Below, piece after piece: positions 1 to 8,440 of a stretch of DNA of 64,000 nucleotides; position 1 is the first letter of the stretch; the number at the start of each line of letters is the position of its first letter. The stretch is from Catonella morbi ATCC 51271 (GTDB lineage Bacteria > Bacillota > Clostridia > Lachnospirales > Lachnospiraceae): NCBI RefSeq assembly GCF_000160035.2, contig NZ_KI535369.1, positions 187,733 to 251,732 on the forward strand, given 5' to 3'. The translations under genes and the position numbers were made by a program. The notes beneath the pieces were generated by a model that saw nothing but the letters and a program-made list of their open reading frames with translations, had not been told where the DNA came from and made no database searches.

Positions 1-445
1 TTCCAGGATGCCATCCATCCTTCATTTCATTTAATTTCTCATTCCAAGTTTCTATATCAGCTTCAATAAGTTCTCCTTCCTCTTTATCTATTTCATCCGG
101 ATGTAATTCAGAGTATTCCTTATCATATTCACTTTCTTCAATAAGCTCTAAATATTCTACATATTCTTTCGGATCATACTCAGTCTCAATCAAATGACTT
201 AATAAATAATTATTTGGCAGTCTTGAAAAGTCACATCTGTCAAACCAATTTCTCACAAGTTTGCTTTCATCGCTACCTTGAGCTTTTTCATTACTAATCA
301 AATCACATAAGAAAGTTTCAATTAAATTCCCTATACTTATTCCAACTTCGCCACATAGATAAATAAGATAATTACAATCAGATTCAGACAGATTGATAGC
401 TATTTGTCTTTCCTTCTCTGATTGAACATTAAGTTGATTAAACAT
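1..445 (-). CDS. Hypothetical acidic protein, 3' end outside the window
   Basis: An open frame runs from an ATG at 443-445 to the left edge without a stop (148 codons visible). A second in-frame ATG lies at 449-451. The Shine-Dalgarno GGGAGG sits about 8 nt from the inner ATG and only 2 nt from the outer one, so the inner start is preferred. The first 60 residues are compatible with a small ligand- or DNA-binding fold (IAINLSESDCNYLIYL, then a helical stretch). The rest is rich in Glu and Asp and ends in view near MKDGWHPG. I do not recognise a family. It lies downstream of the transfer operon in the same orientation and is probably element cargo. Confidence 0.6.
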   Translation of the reverse strand, partial: MFNQLNVQSEKERQIAINLSESDCNYLIYLCGEVGISIGNLIETFLCDLISNEKAQGSDESKLVRNWFDRCDFSRLPNNYLLSHLIETEYDPKEYVEYLELIEESEYDKEYSELHPDEIDKEEGELIEADIETWNEKLNEMKDGWHPG

Positions 446-517
446 AAACATGTCCTCCCGTTTAGTATTAAATGCTTTGTTCTTATCAGATTCCTTCAGT
501 TTTTTTTATTGCTGAGA

Positions 518-2482
518 TTATTTTCCCGGCTGTATATGCCAGTCATCCCATAATGCCCCCCTGCAGCTTATCTCACCCATAAGATTGGTCTTAAGTTCTC
601 CTGCAGGAGTCCAGCAGTCGGTTACTTCAGCATAGATGTCATATATCCCATCAGGATACCATATTGGGAGGAAGTGGAACCTTCCGTCTGAGGTTCCCTT
701 ATAGCCAGTGTAGCTGTAATTGTTCTTAGGAAGGGTAAATTTATCAGTCAGCTCCTGAAATCCGTTCGTCTGTTCAATCCTGTCTCCCCATCTCCAGTAT
801 TTTTTATAATTAAACTCAGGAAAGAAATATCTTGAAGTCTGAAATCCTGTAGCAGCTCCTATTCCACTTCCCTTTATCTTCATGGAGATATCTGCACCTA
901 TTCCATATCCGCTTTTTACATAGTTTTTATCAGGATTTGCCCTTGAAGCAGTACTTGCCGGGTGTACATCCATGTTACTTTCTTCTAGTTTTACTGAAAA
1001 CTTCTTTGGGTTTGTAGGTATCCTCCCATTTACTATATATCTCACACTGCTTCCATTCGGTGCATATGAAGTCCTGTATTTATGCTTACCAAAGCTGTAA
1101 TATGCATCATTGTCATATTCAGGGTAGTAACTTACTCCGGTTATATTTCCTTTGGTATCCCTATACACTACACTTCCCCAACCTATAAAATCACCGTTAG
1201 GATGATATGTAGTCTCCCAGATACTCCATGACTGTTCTTCTTTCTTTTCAGTATCCGTTATTTTTGACTCTGATGGTCTAAAATTCACATCGAAATCAGT
1301 AAGATTTATGGGCTTCTTATCATCCGCCTTAGGATTAAGCGGTTCCCACAGAGATTTTTTCTCAATATCTGTTGATATAACCTTCACTTCACTTTTCCCC
1401 GAATGGGTTACTGTTGCTGTAATCTCCATCTCTACAGGCTCTTTGGGTGTATGCCACCTTACCCATACGAGTTGGTTTCTTCCTTTGGGCACATATACAT
1501 CTCCTGAATTAAGTCTTCCCACTCCCGGAATGTCAAAGTTTACACGGATTGGATTATCTGGTGTTGCGTCATTGCCTGCTGTTACTATTACTGAGGTATA
1601 TACATCAGTATCCACCCTGTATGTATAATCAGGTACCCTAAGTTTAGGTGGAATCTTCTTTTCTCCACCTTTTCCCCCAAGCATTCCTACACCCATCTGT
1701 GTGGCTATCTCTGCATTTGTAAAAACCCTTACACTTCCCTTGTAAGGTTCGATTCCATACCTGTCTTTTTTAAGGTAGGCTGCAAGGGGAATTGCCTTGT
1801 GTGAGAAGGAAAAATGTCCGTTATATATGGTGCCTTTGCCTTTCATCCTTGCTTCAGCATCATACAGGGCTATTTCTGTAGATGTGAGTGCATAGTACTT
1901 GCCATCTAAGTGAAAGTAGTATATCGGCTCAAATACAAGTGTGTTTTCCTTACTCTTTATCTTATCTAGGGTAACACCTCCTCCCATGTCCTTTGCTATC
2001 CTTTTAAGGAAAGTATCACTGCTTAGATACTTACGCTTTATATCCTTAAGGCTTGTTTTCCTTGAACTACCTACGCTTATTACATTCCAAAGGTCATTAC
2101 CTCGCAAATAGGCATACCCGCTATCTTTAGAGGCATAAGGCTGTTTATGGTCAACTGAGAATTTCTTATTTTTAAGGTATATGTATTCTAGCTTATTATC
2201 TCCTCCAGTATGCCATACTTCCTTATTTTTAAAATCATTTAACTTAAAATAGTCAATACTCCTTGCTATCCTTACTCCAGTTTTACGATTTACCACAGTA
2301 AACCTTATACCATAGTCTCCAGCTTTCCACCAAGTTCCTTTCTTACCACCTTTTCCCATATCTTGTGAAGATTGAGAACCAAGATTTATGTCCGCTGCTT
2401 TTGTTTGAGCCATAAAACTAAACATAAGTATGGTTACTGAAAAAAGAAATATAACAGGCTTTATTATCTTTCTTATATTCAT
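518..2482 (-). CDS. Large secreted protein of the transfer operon, function unknown
   Basis: This is a 654-residue protein with a clear Sec signal peptide (MNIRKIIKP, then a hydrophobic run to about residue 24, cleavage near TKA-AD). It has no later membrane segment, no LPXTG anchor and no enzyme motif I can recognise. The mature part is rich in Tyr, Trp, Gly and Asn and looks like a beta-rich extracellular protein, with a KKEEQSWSIWETTYHPNGD region near residue 415-435. It is the last recognisable gene of the element's transfer block, behind the Lys-rich anchored protein and separated from it by a terminator-like hairpin. Its place next to pilus genes makes a surface adhesin, pilus-tip or envelope-spanning transfer factor possible, but that is inference. 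Confidence 0.75.
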   Translation of the reverse strand: MNIRKIIKPVIFLFSVTILMFSFMAQTKAADINLGSQSSQDMGKGGKKGTWWKAGDYGIRFTVVNRKTGVRIARSIDYFKLNDFKNKEVWHTGGDNKLEYIYLKNKKFSVDHKQPYASKDSGYAYLRGNDLWNVISVGSSRKTSLKDIKRKYLSSDTFLKRIAKDMGGGVTLDKIKSKENTLVFEPIYYFHLDGKYYALTSTEIALYDAEARMKGKGTIYNGHFSFSHKAIPLAAYLKKDRYGIEPYKGSVRVFTNAEIATQMGVGMLGGKGGEKKIPPKLRVPDYTYRVDTDVYTSVIVTAGNDATPDNPIRVNFDIPGVGRLNSGDVYVPKGRNQLVWVRWHTPKEPVEMEITATVTHSGKSEVKVISTDIEKKSLWEPLNPKADDKKPINLTDFDVNFRPSESKITDTEKKEEQSWSIWETTYHPNGDFIGWGSVVYRDTKGNITGVSYYPEYDNDAYYSFGKHKYRTSYAPNGSSVRYIVNGRIPTNPKKFSVKLEESNMDVHPASTASRANPDKNYVKSGYGIGADISMKIKGSGIGAATGFQTSRYFFPEFNYKKYWRWGDRIEQTNGFQELTDKFTLPKNNYSYTGYKGTSDGRFHFLPIWYPDGIYDIYAEVTDCWTPAGELKTNLMGEISCRGALWDDWHIQPGK

Positions 2483-2513
2483 CTCTACAAATTTACTCCA
2501 TTTCTTTACGAAA

Positions 2514-2541
2514 AAAGAGAATGAGGCTACCCATTCTCTTT
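2514..2541 (-). terminator. Hairpin terminator between two transfer-operon genes
   Basis: On the minus strand AAAGAGAATG pairs perfectly with CATTCTCTTT around an 8-nt loop, and TTT follows. It lies between the Lys-rich protein gene (ends 2592) and the large secreted protein gene (starts 2482), so it may reduce read-through into the last gene. Confidence 0.7.
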
Positions 2542-2591
2542 AATTAACATATTTATTTTTTTATCTGTCTTAATAAATCTATATTATAGTA

Positions 2592-3425
2592 TTACTGGAA
2601 ATCCATTCCTGCATCATCTTCAGGTGAGCCATCGCCTACTGAACCAAAACTTGTTTGACTCTCACCATTATTAAAATACCCATCCTTTACCATTTTCTCA
2701 ACTTCTTCAACTGTAAGTCCATGCTCTTTAGCATATCTCTTATTAGAAGCTTCCTCACTATTATCTATAAGTTTACCGTTTTTATCCTTAAGACAGGAAT
2801 TTATTATGTCATTCCAGTCGGCTTTTGCTTTTTTATTCTTAACAGTCTTGCCGTTCTTATCCTTTACAACCCCCTTGTCAACCTTAACAGTGTTTCCCTG
2901 AGTCTGTTCCTTATAGCTGTTAGGTACGGTATTCTTGTCTGCTTTCAGCTTTTTCTTCTTGTTTTTCTTAATCTTAGCCTTATAAGCCTTTCTCTCATCA
3001 GTACTAAGGGTGGCTGCATATCTGTCATCCTCACTTACTTTCTTAGTGTCATTATTAAAAAGTCCTGAGTAGTCTATACCGTCAACCACATACTCTTTAT
3101 TCTTCTTTGCCTTTGCTTTATTCTTTTTCTTTTCAGTAACCTTTTTCTTGGCTATCTTTTCTTTAAGCTCAGCTTTCTTAGCTGTATAGCTTTTACCGGG
3201 CTTAATTGCTATTGCCGGATTGTGTGAAGCTGTTGCTTCTTTCTGAACTGCCGGCTTAACCATAGCTGTTGCTTGGGCTTTAGCAATTTCCCTTTCCTTA
3301 AGCTCCTCTGCCATTACTTTATTTTTATTCTCATTATACTTTGTCCAGTATAATGAACCTGAAATCAGTATGCCAAATGTAGCAGCCAGTATCGCACTTC
3401 CGATTATTACATTTTTCTTATTCAT
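2592..3425 (-). CDS. Lys-rich membrane-anchored protein, unknown function
   Basis: The 277-residue protein has one N-terminal transmembrane segment (about residues 6-27, IIGSAILAATFGILISG) that looks like an uncleaved anchor. A very basic, Lys/Ala/Glu-rich, probably extended or coiled-coil middle follows (about 60-200, with KKKNKAKAKKNK-like runs), then an acidic tail near GDGSPEDDAGMDFQ. The start is supported by AAGGA 10 nt upstream. There is no recognisable enzyme domain. Topology and position after the cell-wall hydrolase and HTH genes suggest a protein that crosses the wall or binds DNA or teichoic acid outside the membrane during transfer. That role is inferred. Confidence 0.65.
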   Translation of the reverse strand: MNKKNVIIGSAILAATFGILISGSLYWTKYNENKNKVMAEELKEREIAKAQATAMVKPAVQKEATASHNPAIAIKPGKSYTAKKAELKEKIAKKKVTEKKKNKAKAKKNKEYVVDGIDYSGLFNNDTKKVSEDDRYAATLSTDERKAYKAKIKKNKKKKLKADKNTVPNSYKEQTQGNTVKVDKGVVKDKNGKTVKNKKAKADWNDIINSCLKDKNGKLIDNSEEASNKRYAKEHGLTVEEVEKMVKDGYFNNGESQTSFGSVGDGSPEDDAGMDFQ

Positions 3426-3617
3426 AACTGTCTTCCTTTCTGTAAAATTAAGGTATTATCGACCTGGTTTTCACTTATCTTCAGATTTGATTCAATATAT
3501 TATCTTTCATTTTAATTATACCACAAAACCCTTGCATTTACAAACATTTTAAGCATTTCTCTGCTAATATTTTATTATATTTTTATCTGCTAAATACTTT
3601 GTTTTAATGCCTTCCCC

Positions 3618-4247
3618 TTATGTTCTCTTCTCCCCTAAAAGTTCCTCTTTTATTGCGTTTTCAATATCTTTACCATTAAAGAGTGCATACCTTCTGTCCC
3701 TTACAAGGTCATAAGTCGGCTTAATACTATGCTTATTTAAGAAATCATTCAACCTGAGAGATATTCCATTTTTTAAAAGCTTATACTCTACCGTACCTGT
3801 TGTTATCAATCCATCAAGGTTTATTCCATAAATTTTCGCATAATCCATAAACTCCTTAAGGTTTATATATCCTCCGTTATCTTGAATTTCCTTAACACTA
3901 TTATATTCCTCTATTATGCAGTTATCCAAATCTTCTATGAATTCAGAAAGCCTTTTTTTCATTATCTTCTTTGCAAGAGATGTAGTGATATAGTTTTCCC
4001 TAAAGTCCCTTTTCTCTTCCATTTTTCTTTTTTCAGTATCAAGAATCTCTGACCTTATGAGAAGAGGTATTTCACCTTTTCCCCCGACATATTTCACATA
4101 TTTAAAAGGCTTGTATGTACCATCTTTGATAAAGTCATGTATGCGTTGCCTCGTAAGTCCCAACATTTCAGCTGTTTCTGTCACTGTCAGCACTTCCTTC
4201 TCACATATTTCCCTTATTGTCCCATATTCCATCTTAATACCATCCAT
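3618..4247 (-). CDS. Helix-turn-helix (excisionase/MerR-like) DNA-binding protein
   Basis: This is a 209-residue protein. Residues about 16-60 form a winged-helix/excisionase-type domain (VLTVTETAEMLGLTRQRIHDF, then a basic wing KPFKYVKYVGGKG). A helical C-terminal region of unknown fold follows (about 70-205). It is encoded 4 nt after the NlpC/P60 gene in the same operon. The start is not certain: AAAGGA abuts the first ATG and a second ATG lies five codons later. It may be a regulator of the transfer operon or an accessory DNA-binding factor. The domain is longer than a plain excisionase and no integrase is nearby. Confidence 0.65.
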   Translation of the reverse strand: MDGIKMEYGTIREICEKEVLTVTETAEMLGLTRQRIHDFIKDGTYKPFKYVKYVGGKGEIPLLIRSEILDTEKRKMEEKRDFRENYITTSLAKKIMKKRLSEFIEDLDNCIIEEYNSVKEIQDNGGYINLKEFMDYAKIYGINLDGLITTGTVEYKLLKNGISLRLNDFLNKHSIKPTYDLVRDRRYALFNGKDIENAIKEELLGEKRT

Positions 4248-4251
4248 TCCT

Positions 4252-5133
4252 TTATTTTTTCTTGTTTCCGCCTTTTTTCTTTTTTACTTTCTTCTTATCT
4301 GGATTTTTATTCTTTTCATCCTTAATATCTGGCTTATTTCCTTCTCCGCCCGCTCCTTTTTTCTGTACCGTCCCAGTTTTATTCTTATCTGTTTCGACAG
4401 GCTTTTCTTTTTTAGCTGCATTTACAAGTGCTTTTGGTCTCCCAAAGCCATAAAAATGTTTTATTGCCCAGGCTGAATTTGAATTGCTTACCGTCACTCC
4501 AATATCAGAATTGGCTTCTATAAACTTATTTCCGCCAAGATATATTCCTATATGGGTTGCCCCTGCCACTGTAGGCTGTGTTCCATCAAAGAATATCAAA
4601 TCTCCCGGTCTTTCTTCTCCTTTTTTTACAGCTATTATATCATTTGCCCATAGCGTTCGGCAAGTAGGTCTTGCAGGTACCTGCTGTACTCCGCTGGTCC
4701 TAAGGCAATATGCAACATAGCCTGAGCAGTCAAACCTGTCAGGACCAAATGCAGCCCACACATAAGGCTTACCTATATGCTTATATGCTTCTTTTATTAA
4801 TTTGTCAGCAAGTACGCTGTCAGTACCAAAAGGAAGGAGCATATTTTCATCAATTCCCGGAGGGAGAACCGGATATACTGTCATATCAGTTCTTCGCTCT
4901 GATTTTTGGAACTGCTCAACCGTTACTATTTCTTCCTCTGTAAAATAAGCCCTGAGTGCATCTATGGGATTTTCGACTACATATTGTAAAAAGGCTGCTA
5001 TTAAAAATATACTTCCTATAAGCACTCCTACAGCTATAAGAACAGGACTGTTACCGTCTTCGTCTTTTTTTGTAAGTTTATCAAAGGCTGCATTTTTTGC
5101 AAACTGCAATAATATCTTGCCAAATACCGCCAT
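4252..5133 (-). CDS. Membrane-anchored NlpC/P60 peptidoglycan hydrolase (VirB1-like role)
   Basis: A 293-residue protein. A cytoplasmic N-terminus leads into one transmembrane segment (about 31-53), then a linker, then an NlpC/P60 cysteine peptidase domain (about 108-235) and a Lys-rich tail. The catalytic Cys is C136 in FDCSGYVAYC and the His is H194 in THIGIYLGG. These enzymes cut stem-peptide bonds in peptidoglycan. In Gram-positive conjugation systems such a hydrolase opens the wall locally for the transfer channel, and here it sits inside the transfer operon between ssb and a HTH gene. The Shine-Dalgarno AAAGGA precedes the ATG. The domain call is firm; the transfer role is inferred from context. 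Confidence 0.9.
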   Translation of the reverse strand: MAVFGKILLQFAKNAAFDKLTKKDEDGNSPVLIAVGVLIGSIFLIAAFLQYVVENPIDALRAYFTEEEIVTVEQFQKSERRTDMTVYPVLPPGIDENMLLPFGTDSVLADKLIKEAYKHIGKPYVWAAFGPDRFDCSGYVAYCLRTSGVQQVPARPTCRTLWANDIIAVKKGEERPGDLIFFDGTQPTVAGATHIGIYLGGNKFIEANSDIGVTVSNSNSAWAIKHFYGFGRPKALVNAAKKEKPVETDKNKTGTVQKKGAGGEGNKPDIKDEKNKNPDKKKVKKKKGGNKKK

Positions 5134-5158
5134 AACTAAATTCCTTTCTTATTAATTT

Positions 5159-5488
5159 TCATTCATTGCTGTTATTCCTTCTTGCATCAGCATTTTCAAC
5201 TGTATCGGTAATTACATTTACTGCCATCTTCTTTTCTCCTGTTTTTGAAACATAGCTGTCTATATGGACTGAACCGCTTACAAGTATCCTCTGTCCTTTT
5301 ATCATATATCCCGAAACAAATTCCGCACTTTGTCCGAATGCAGTACAGTTAAAGAAGTCTGTTACAGGCTCGTTCCCACTCTTTTTAACCCTGTCTACTG
5401 CAAGTGAAAAATTACAATATTTTGTCCCATTTCCTTCTTTAAGTTCAGGAGTAACTGTAATTCTTCCCATAAGCGTTATTCTGTTCAT
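5159..5488 (-). CDS. ssb: Single-stranded DNA-binding protein (element-encoded)
   Basis: A 109-residue OB-fold protein beginning MNRITLMGRITVTPEL, with the family's FFNCTAFGQSAEFV and GQRILVSGSVHIDSY segments. It binds single-stranded DNA during replication and after conjugative entry. It is shorter than chromosomal SSBs and lacks the usual acidic tail that recruits partner proteins, ending NADARRNNSNE instead. A GGAGG site lies 7 nt before the ATG. It sits in the transfer operon between the pseudopilin genes and the wall hydrolase gene. Confidence 0.93.
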   Translation of the reverse strand: MNRITLMGRITVTPELKEGNGTKYCNFSLAVDRVKKSGNEPVTDFFNCTAFGQSAEFVSGYMIKGQRILVSGSVHIDSYVSKTGEKKMAVNVITDTVENADARRNNSNE

Positions 5489-5561
5489 AAAGTCCTCCTT
5501 AAAAATTCTATTAGTTTTTCATTCTTCTTCCTGATATTTCACAGAATACTTAGATTAATAG

Positions 5562-6170
5562 TTACCATCTTGTTCTCCATGTTGCCTTACTTTTTACCTC
5601 CAGGTCTAGGGCTGTTAGCTCTTTTCCCATAAAGTATATGGGAACTCTCACTTTTAACTTCCCATCAACCCTGTACTTGCCATCAATATCTGCTCCGTCC
5701 TGCCTTATTTCAGCATGAAAATCACTTAGGGAGAACTCATTCACACTTCCTGACGATATCTTTGATATAACATCGCTGTCAGAGAGTTTTGTAAGTCCTA
5801 AAAGACTTACAAGTTCATCTTCAATGTCACCATAGTCACTGTCATCGAAAAATACCGGTTTTTCATCTTCTTCATATTCTCCTTCATTGCCTCCGGTAAA
5901 AGCTCCACCGTAAGCTTCTTCTTCCCTTACATTTTCATATATTTCATCATAATTGTTTACTGCAACGGCTGTAAGGGCTCTTTCATAAGCCATATCTACA
6001 GTTTTAAGTATATGGTTTATACGATTATACTCAATATAAACTGCTACCATCAGCATTATAGCAAACATAAGCCACATCAGATTCATATATGCGCTCCCAT
6101 CATTTTCTCTAAGTTTCCTTCCTGCCTTGTTTAAAAATCTTCTTAAAATGACTTTTATGCAGTTTATCAC
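5562..6170 (-). CDS. TadE/TadF-like pseudopilin
   Basis: A 202-residue protein with a short basic N-terminus, one transmembrane segment (about 28-47, NLMWLMFAIMLMVAVYIEYN) and an extracellular part with an acidic linker. This is the layout of TadE/TadF minor pseudopilins, which prime or cap Flp pili. The start ATG overlaps the stop of the preceding TadE/DUF4320-like gene by 4 nt (ATGA), so the two are translationally coupled. A prepilin-peptidase site is not obvious. The family call rests on layout, operon position and the partner gene. Confidence 0.65.
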   Translation of the reverse strand: MINCIKVILRRFLNKAGRKLRENDGSAYMNLMWLMFAIMLMVAVYIEYNRINHILKTVDMAYERALTAVAVNNYDEIYENVREEEAYGGAFTGGNEGEYEEDEKPVFFDDSDYGDIEDELVSLLGLTKLSDSDVISKISSGSVNEFSLSDFHAEIRQDGADIDGKYRVDGKLKVRVPIYFMGKELTALDLEVKSKATWRTRW

Positions 6171-6586
6171 TTATGGTACACCTCGCTTCTTGAAAGTGCC
6201 TTTGCTGAAATAGGCACATTAAAGGGAACCCCTATTATATTCATCCTGTACTCATCTTTCACCTTTACCGATACAAGTGAATTTAACTGTATATCCTTAT
6301 CCCGATAAAACTCACATTCGCTAAAATCTTCTGTCACAGTAGTAAGTTGCTCCGTATCCCTGTATTTTGCCATTCCTTCCCGTACTTTATCATTTATTCC
6401 GCCTTCAAGCGCAATCATTCTTGCTGTAAAACTTGCATAATCATTTAAAGCTTTTATTTTTACAAATACAGGGAATATTCCTACGGCAATTGCAAGAAGC
6501 CACGCAAATACAAGTACCACAAAGCTAAGCTCAATATAAGTACCACCCCTATTATCCTTTATTAACTTTATAACCTTATTTCTCAT
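6167..6586 (-). CDS. TadE-like / DUF4320-like pseudopilin
   Basis: A 139-residue protein that begins with a basic stretch followed by DNRGGTYIELSFVVLVFAWL, a type IV pilin-like N-terminal helix with the Glu five residues into the hydrophobic run after Gly-Gly. It fits TadE-like proteins and, from memory, the DUF4320 family common in Lachnospiraceae mobile elements. It would be processed by the operon's prepilin peptidase and form a minor component of the Flp-type pilus. It overlaps the next pseudopilin gene by 4 nt. Confidence 0.7.
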   Translation of the reverse strand: MRNKVIKLIKDNRGGTYIELSFVVLVFAWLLAIAVGIFPVFVKIKALNDYASFTARMIALEGGINDKVREGMAKYRDTEQLTTVTEDFSECEFYRDKDIQLNSLVSVKVKDEYRMNIIGVPFNVPISAKALSRSEVYHK

Positions 6587-6601
6587 TATCAGATGTCCTT
6601 T

Positions 6602-7483
6602 CTAAAATGGTCTGTCCAGCCCCATTACGTAAAGAATCATTATTACCACATAATTTGCTATCATTACTGCAAGAACTATAAGCTGGTATTTGCCCACCTT
6701 CCTAGGCTGCATTGAAGCTATGTCATTAAGCCTTTGGAGTTCCAGTTGGTCAAGGTCTCTTGAAAGCATTTCAAAGTATGTGACCGTATCATCTCCTCTA
6801 ACCGTTCCTATAAGCCCCCTTACTATCTCTGCCATTTTATCAATGCCAAGTCTTACCTCAAATCTTTTAAGAGCTGACTCATAGTTGCTTGAATTCATGT
6901 CTGCTATAAGTACCTTTAATTCTTCTCTTAACGCCCTGTTTGCAGTAGGCATATATCTTCCAAGTATACCAATTACATCTTTTGTCGCCTTTACTTCCTG
7001 TCCTATTACTGAGCAGAATCTTGGAAGTTCATACTCTATTTCCCTCTTTTTATTAAGGTAATTCTTATACAGTAAACTTTCTGTTGCATAATATGAAAAT
7101 GCTGCAAGAACTGCAAAGCCAAATGTCAGCATAGGCAGGAATGGCATAAGCAGGATACCGGGAATAAATATCAGTACTGACTTTATTATATTCTCTGCCA
7201 CAAATACCTTAGGCTCCCTTGACATACTACCTGCATTATACCTTAGCATATCCCTGAGCCTTGTCTGTCTCATATCATCAAGCTTTATGTATTTTGAAAG
7301 CTTGATTGCAAGATCATCTGCAAGTCTTGCAATGGCACTTTCTTTATCCTTAATTCCTACAATTTTTGCAGCTGTCTTATATGCCTTTCCTGATGCCCTT
7401 CCGGTTATAAAGAGAAGAAGCCTGTATATGCCTGTTATTACGCATATTACAGTAATAATCTCTAAAAAATAGATTACATACAC
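6602..7483 (-). CDS. tadC: TadC-like pilus assembly membrane protein (T2SS GspF type)
   Basis: A 293-residue protein with an N-terminal transmembrane segment (about 9-29), a central hydrophobic pair (about 110-145) and a C-terminal membrane segment (about 265-288). Between them is a helical GspF/T2SSF-type cytoplasmic region (ELPRFCSVIGQEVKATKD ... YFEMLSRDLDQLELQRL). TadB and TadC form the inner-membrane platform that couples the TadA ATPase to pilus extension or retraction. The gene lies 5 nt downstream of tadB-like and is preceded by AGGAGG. Confidence 0.82.
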   Translation of the reverse strand: MYVIYFLEIITVICVITGIYRLLLFITGRASGKAYKTAAKIVGIKDKESAIARLADDLAIKLSKYIKLDDMRQTRLRDMLRYNAGSMSREPKVFVAENIIKSVLIFIPGILLMPFLPMLTFGFAVLAAFSYYATESLLYKNYLNKKREIEYELPRFCSVIGQEVKATKDVIGILGRYMPTANRALREELKVLIADMNSSNYESALKRFEVRLGIDKMAEIVRGLIGTVRGDDTVTYFEMLSRDLDQLELQRLNDIASMQPRKVGKYQLIVLAVMIANYVVIMILYVMGLDRPF

Positions 7484-7488
7484 TTTTG

Positions 7489-8421
7489 CTACCTCCTGTA
7501 TGTTATAGGTCTTGTAAGTCTTAATACGTTAAGTGCTGCAAAGACTATTATTCCTGCTGAAGTGGCAACCATTATATGTCCTGTGGTAGTATCTGTTACT
7601 ATTCTGTACCATTCCTTGTTTAGTAGGTAGAACGCAGGAAGGTTTACAAGGTATATGGTCACCATCATAAAAAATTCCTTTACCGGGGCATATATAAGTC
7701 CGTCAAGCCTTGCAGTAACAATCCTTATATTTGAAAGTTTCTTTACTATTCCATAAAGGGTTGATTTTAAAGTAATATCATTCTGACATTGTATAAGTGC
7801 ATTGCAGTATTCCACAAATACAGGATCCGAAAGCCTTCCCCTTAGCGTTGCAAGATTGCTTTTAATATCAGGATTTATATAATTACATTCATTTAGGAAA
7901 CTCTGAAATATTCCCTTTACCGGCTCATTTATATAGTTTATGTTTTCCTCTACGGCAAGTATTATGTTTTCACTTCTTATGTAACTGTTTGTTATGATTG
8001 AAAGTGCAGTCTCCAGCTCCTCGCTTATCTTTTTTTCAATCCTGCCTGAACTGAATTTTACATATATAAATGGAGCAACAAGTACGGATATCGAAAGGGG
8101 GATTGCAAGATATGGATTTCCTATTGCAAAAGAAAACACAACACCTCCTGCACTTCCAGCCACTGCACTAAAACAAATTATTTCAAACTTTTCATACCTG
8201 TTGGTAAGTATCAGAAGTTTCTTTGTATCATTTATAAGCCTTATGAACTTATTTTCCTTTTTCTTTCCTTTGGCAATCAGTATCTTTCTTTTAAGAGTGT
8301 ACTCCTGTCGTGCAAATATGCCTGTTATTTCCTTTCTCATGCCTGTAATTTCTACTCCAAACAGTCTGAAAAGACCATAAACCACTAGAAAAAATACTGC
8401 CAGTTCCAATATTAAATTCAT
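7489..8421 (-). CDS. tadB: TadB-like pilus assembly membrane protein
   Basis: A 310-residue protein with an N-terminal membrane segment (about 3-20), a central hydrophobic hairpin (about 78-115), a T2SSF-like helical domain (LETALSIITNSYIRSENIILAV) and two C-terminal membrane segments (about 245-265 and 280-300). This is the arrangement of TadB, the partner of TadC in the Flp pilus platform. The gene follows the TadA-type ATPase gene by 19 nt with a GAGGAG site, which is the canonical tadA-tadB-tadC order. Confidence 0.82.
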   Translation of the reverse strand: MNLILELAVFFLVVYGLFRLFGVEITGMRKEITGIFARQEYTLKRKILIAKGKKKENKFIRLINDTKKLLILTNRYEKFEIICFSAVAGSAGGVVFSFAIGNPYLAIPLSISVLVAPFIYVKFSSGRIEKKISEELETALSIITNSYIRSENIILAVEENINYINEPVKGIFQSFLNECNYINPDIKSNLATLRGRLSDPVFVEYCNALIQCQNDITLKSTLYGIVKKLSNIRIVTARLDGLIYAPVKEFFMMVTIYLVNLPAFYLLNKEWYRIVTDTTTGHIMVATSAGIIVFAALNVLRLTRPITYRR

Positions 8422-8440
8422 CTTTTCTCCTCACCGCCTG

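Noticed and set aside
1308-1628. Plus-strand open frame opposite the secreted-protein gene
   Set aside because: It is antisense to a long gene with a signal peptide and ribosome site, and encodes a low-complexity Ser/Thr/Leu product.
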